A stretch of 5,539 bases of DNA from JBCCZC01 sp039188505 (GTDB taxonomy: Bacteria > Pseudomonadota > Gammaproteobacteria > Xanthomonadales > SZUA-38). How positions within the stretch are numbered: the stretch's first letter is position 1; each line of letters opens with the position of its first letter. Positions 5,529 through 5,539 of this stretch are shown here, in pieces. The translations under genes were made by a program, and so were the position numbers. The notes beneath the pieces were generated by a model that saw only the letters and a program-made list of their open reading frames with translations, was not told the DNA's origin and made no database searches. The stretch lies in assembly GCA_039188505.1 (NCBI GenBank), contig JBCCZC010000394.1, forward strand, positions 1-5,539, in the 5' to 3' direction.

Positions 5529-5539
5529 ATGCTCGACGG
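5529..5539 (+). CDS. Probable start of a further gene, cut by the window end
   Basis: ATG CTC GAC and two more bases, preceded by GGAGG with a 6-nt spacer. Only three full codons are visible, so no product can be proposed. The call rests on the ribosome-binding site alone. Confidence 0.35.

Overview
The window is GC-rich (roughly 64% by eye) and codes almost without gaps. It suggests a gammaproteobacterium. SerA, YpjD, CorB and OmpW all resemble their enterobacterial counterparts closely, including conserved catalytic positions and the ypjD-corB gene pair. I cannot name a genus from the sequence.

Layout: five genes lie head to tail on the minus strand, read from about 4645 down to 52. They are serA (D-3-phosphoglycerate dehydrogenase), an alpha/beta hydrolase, an alkyltransferase-like DNA-repair protein (ATL), ypjD (CcsA-like membrane protein) and corB (CNNM/CBS transporter). 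The joins are a 10-bp gap, a 44-bp overlap, a 4-bp ATGA overlap and an 18-bp gap, so this is very probably one transcription unit. It mixes serine biosynthesis, a hydrolase of unknown substrate, O6-alkylguanine damage recognition and a membrane pair linked to metal or haem handling. The ypjD-corB pair often sits near ffh in other gammaproteobacteria; here it lies behind ATL, so the order has been rearranged.

A 211-bp divergent intergenic region (4646-4856) separates serA from ompW, an eight-stranded outer-membrane barrel on the plus strand. This region holds several small dyads and repeats that could be operators or leader structures. Past ompW are two tandem hairpins. The 3' arm of the second contains a perfect GGAGG ribosome-binding site placed 6 nt before an ATG at 5529, so a further plus-strand gene probably starts at the window edge with its translation start region folded shut.

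The first 51 bases are sharply different: about 18% GC, with a perfect 9-bp inverted repeat directly after the corB stop. This may be an operon end or the edge of imported DNA. No tRNA, rRNA, CRISPR array, transposase or recognisable insertion sequence was seen. The genes themselves are mostly well-known families; the least explained signals are the SD-occluding hairpin at the right edge and the AT-rich junction at the left edge.
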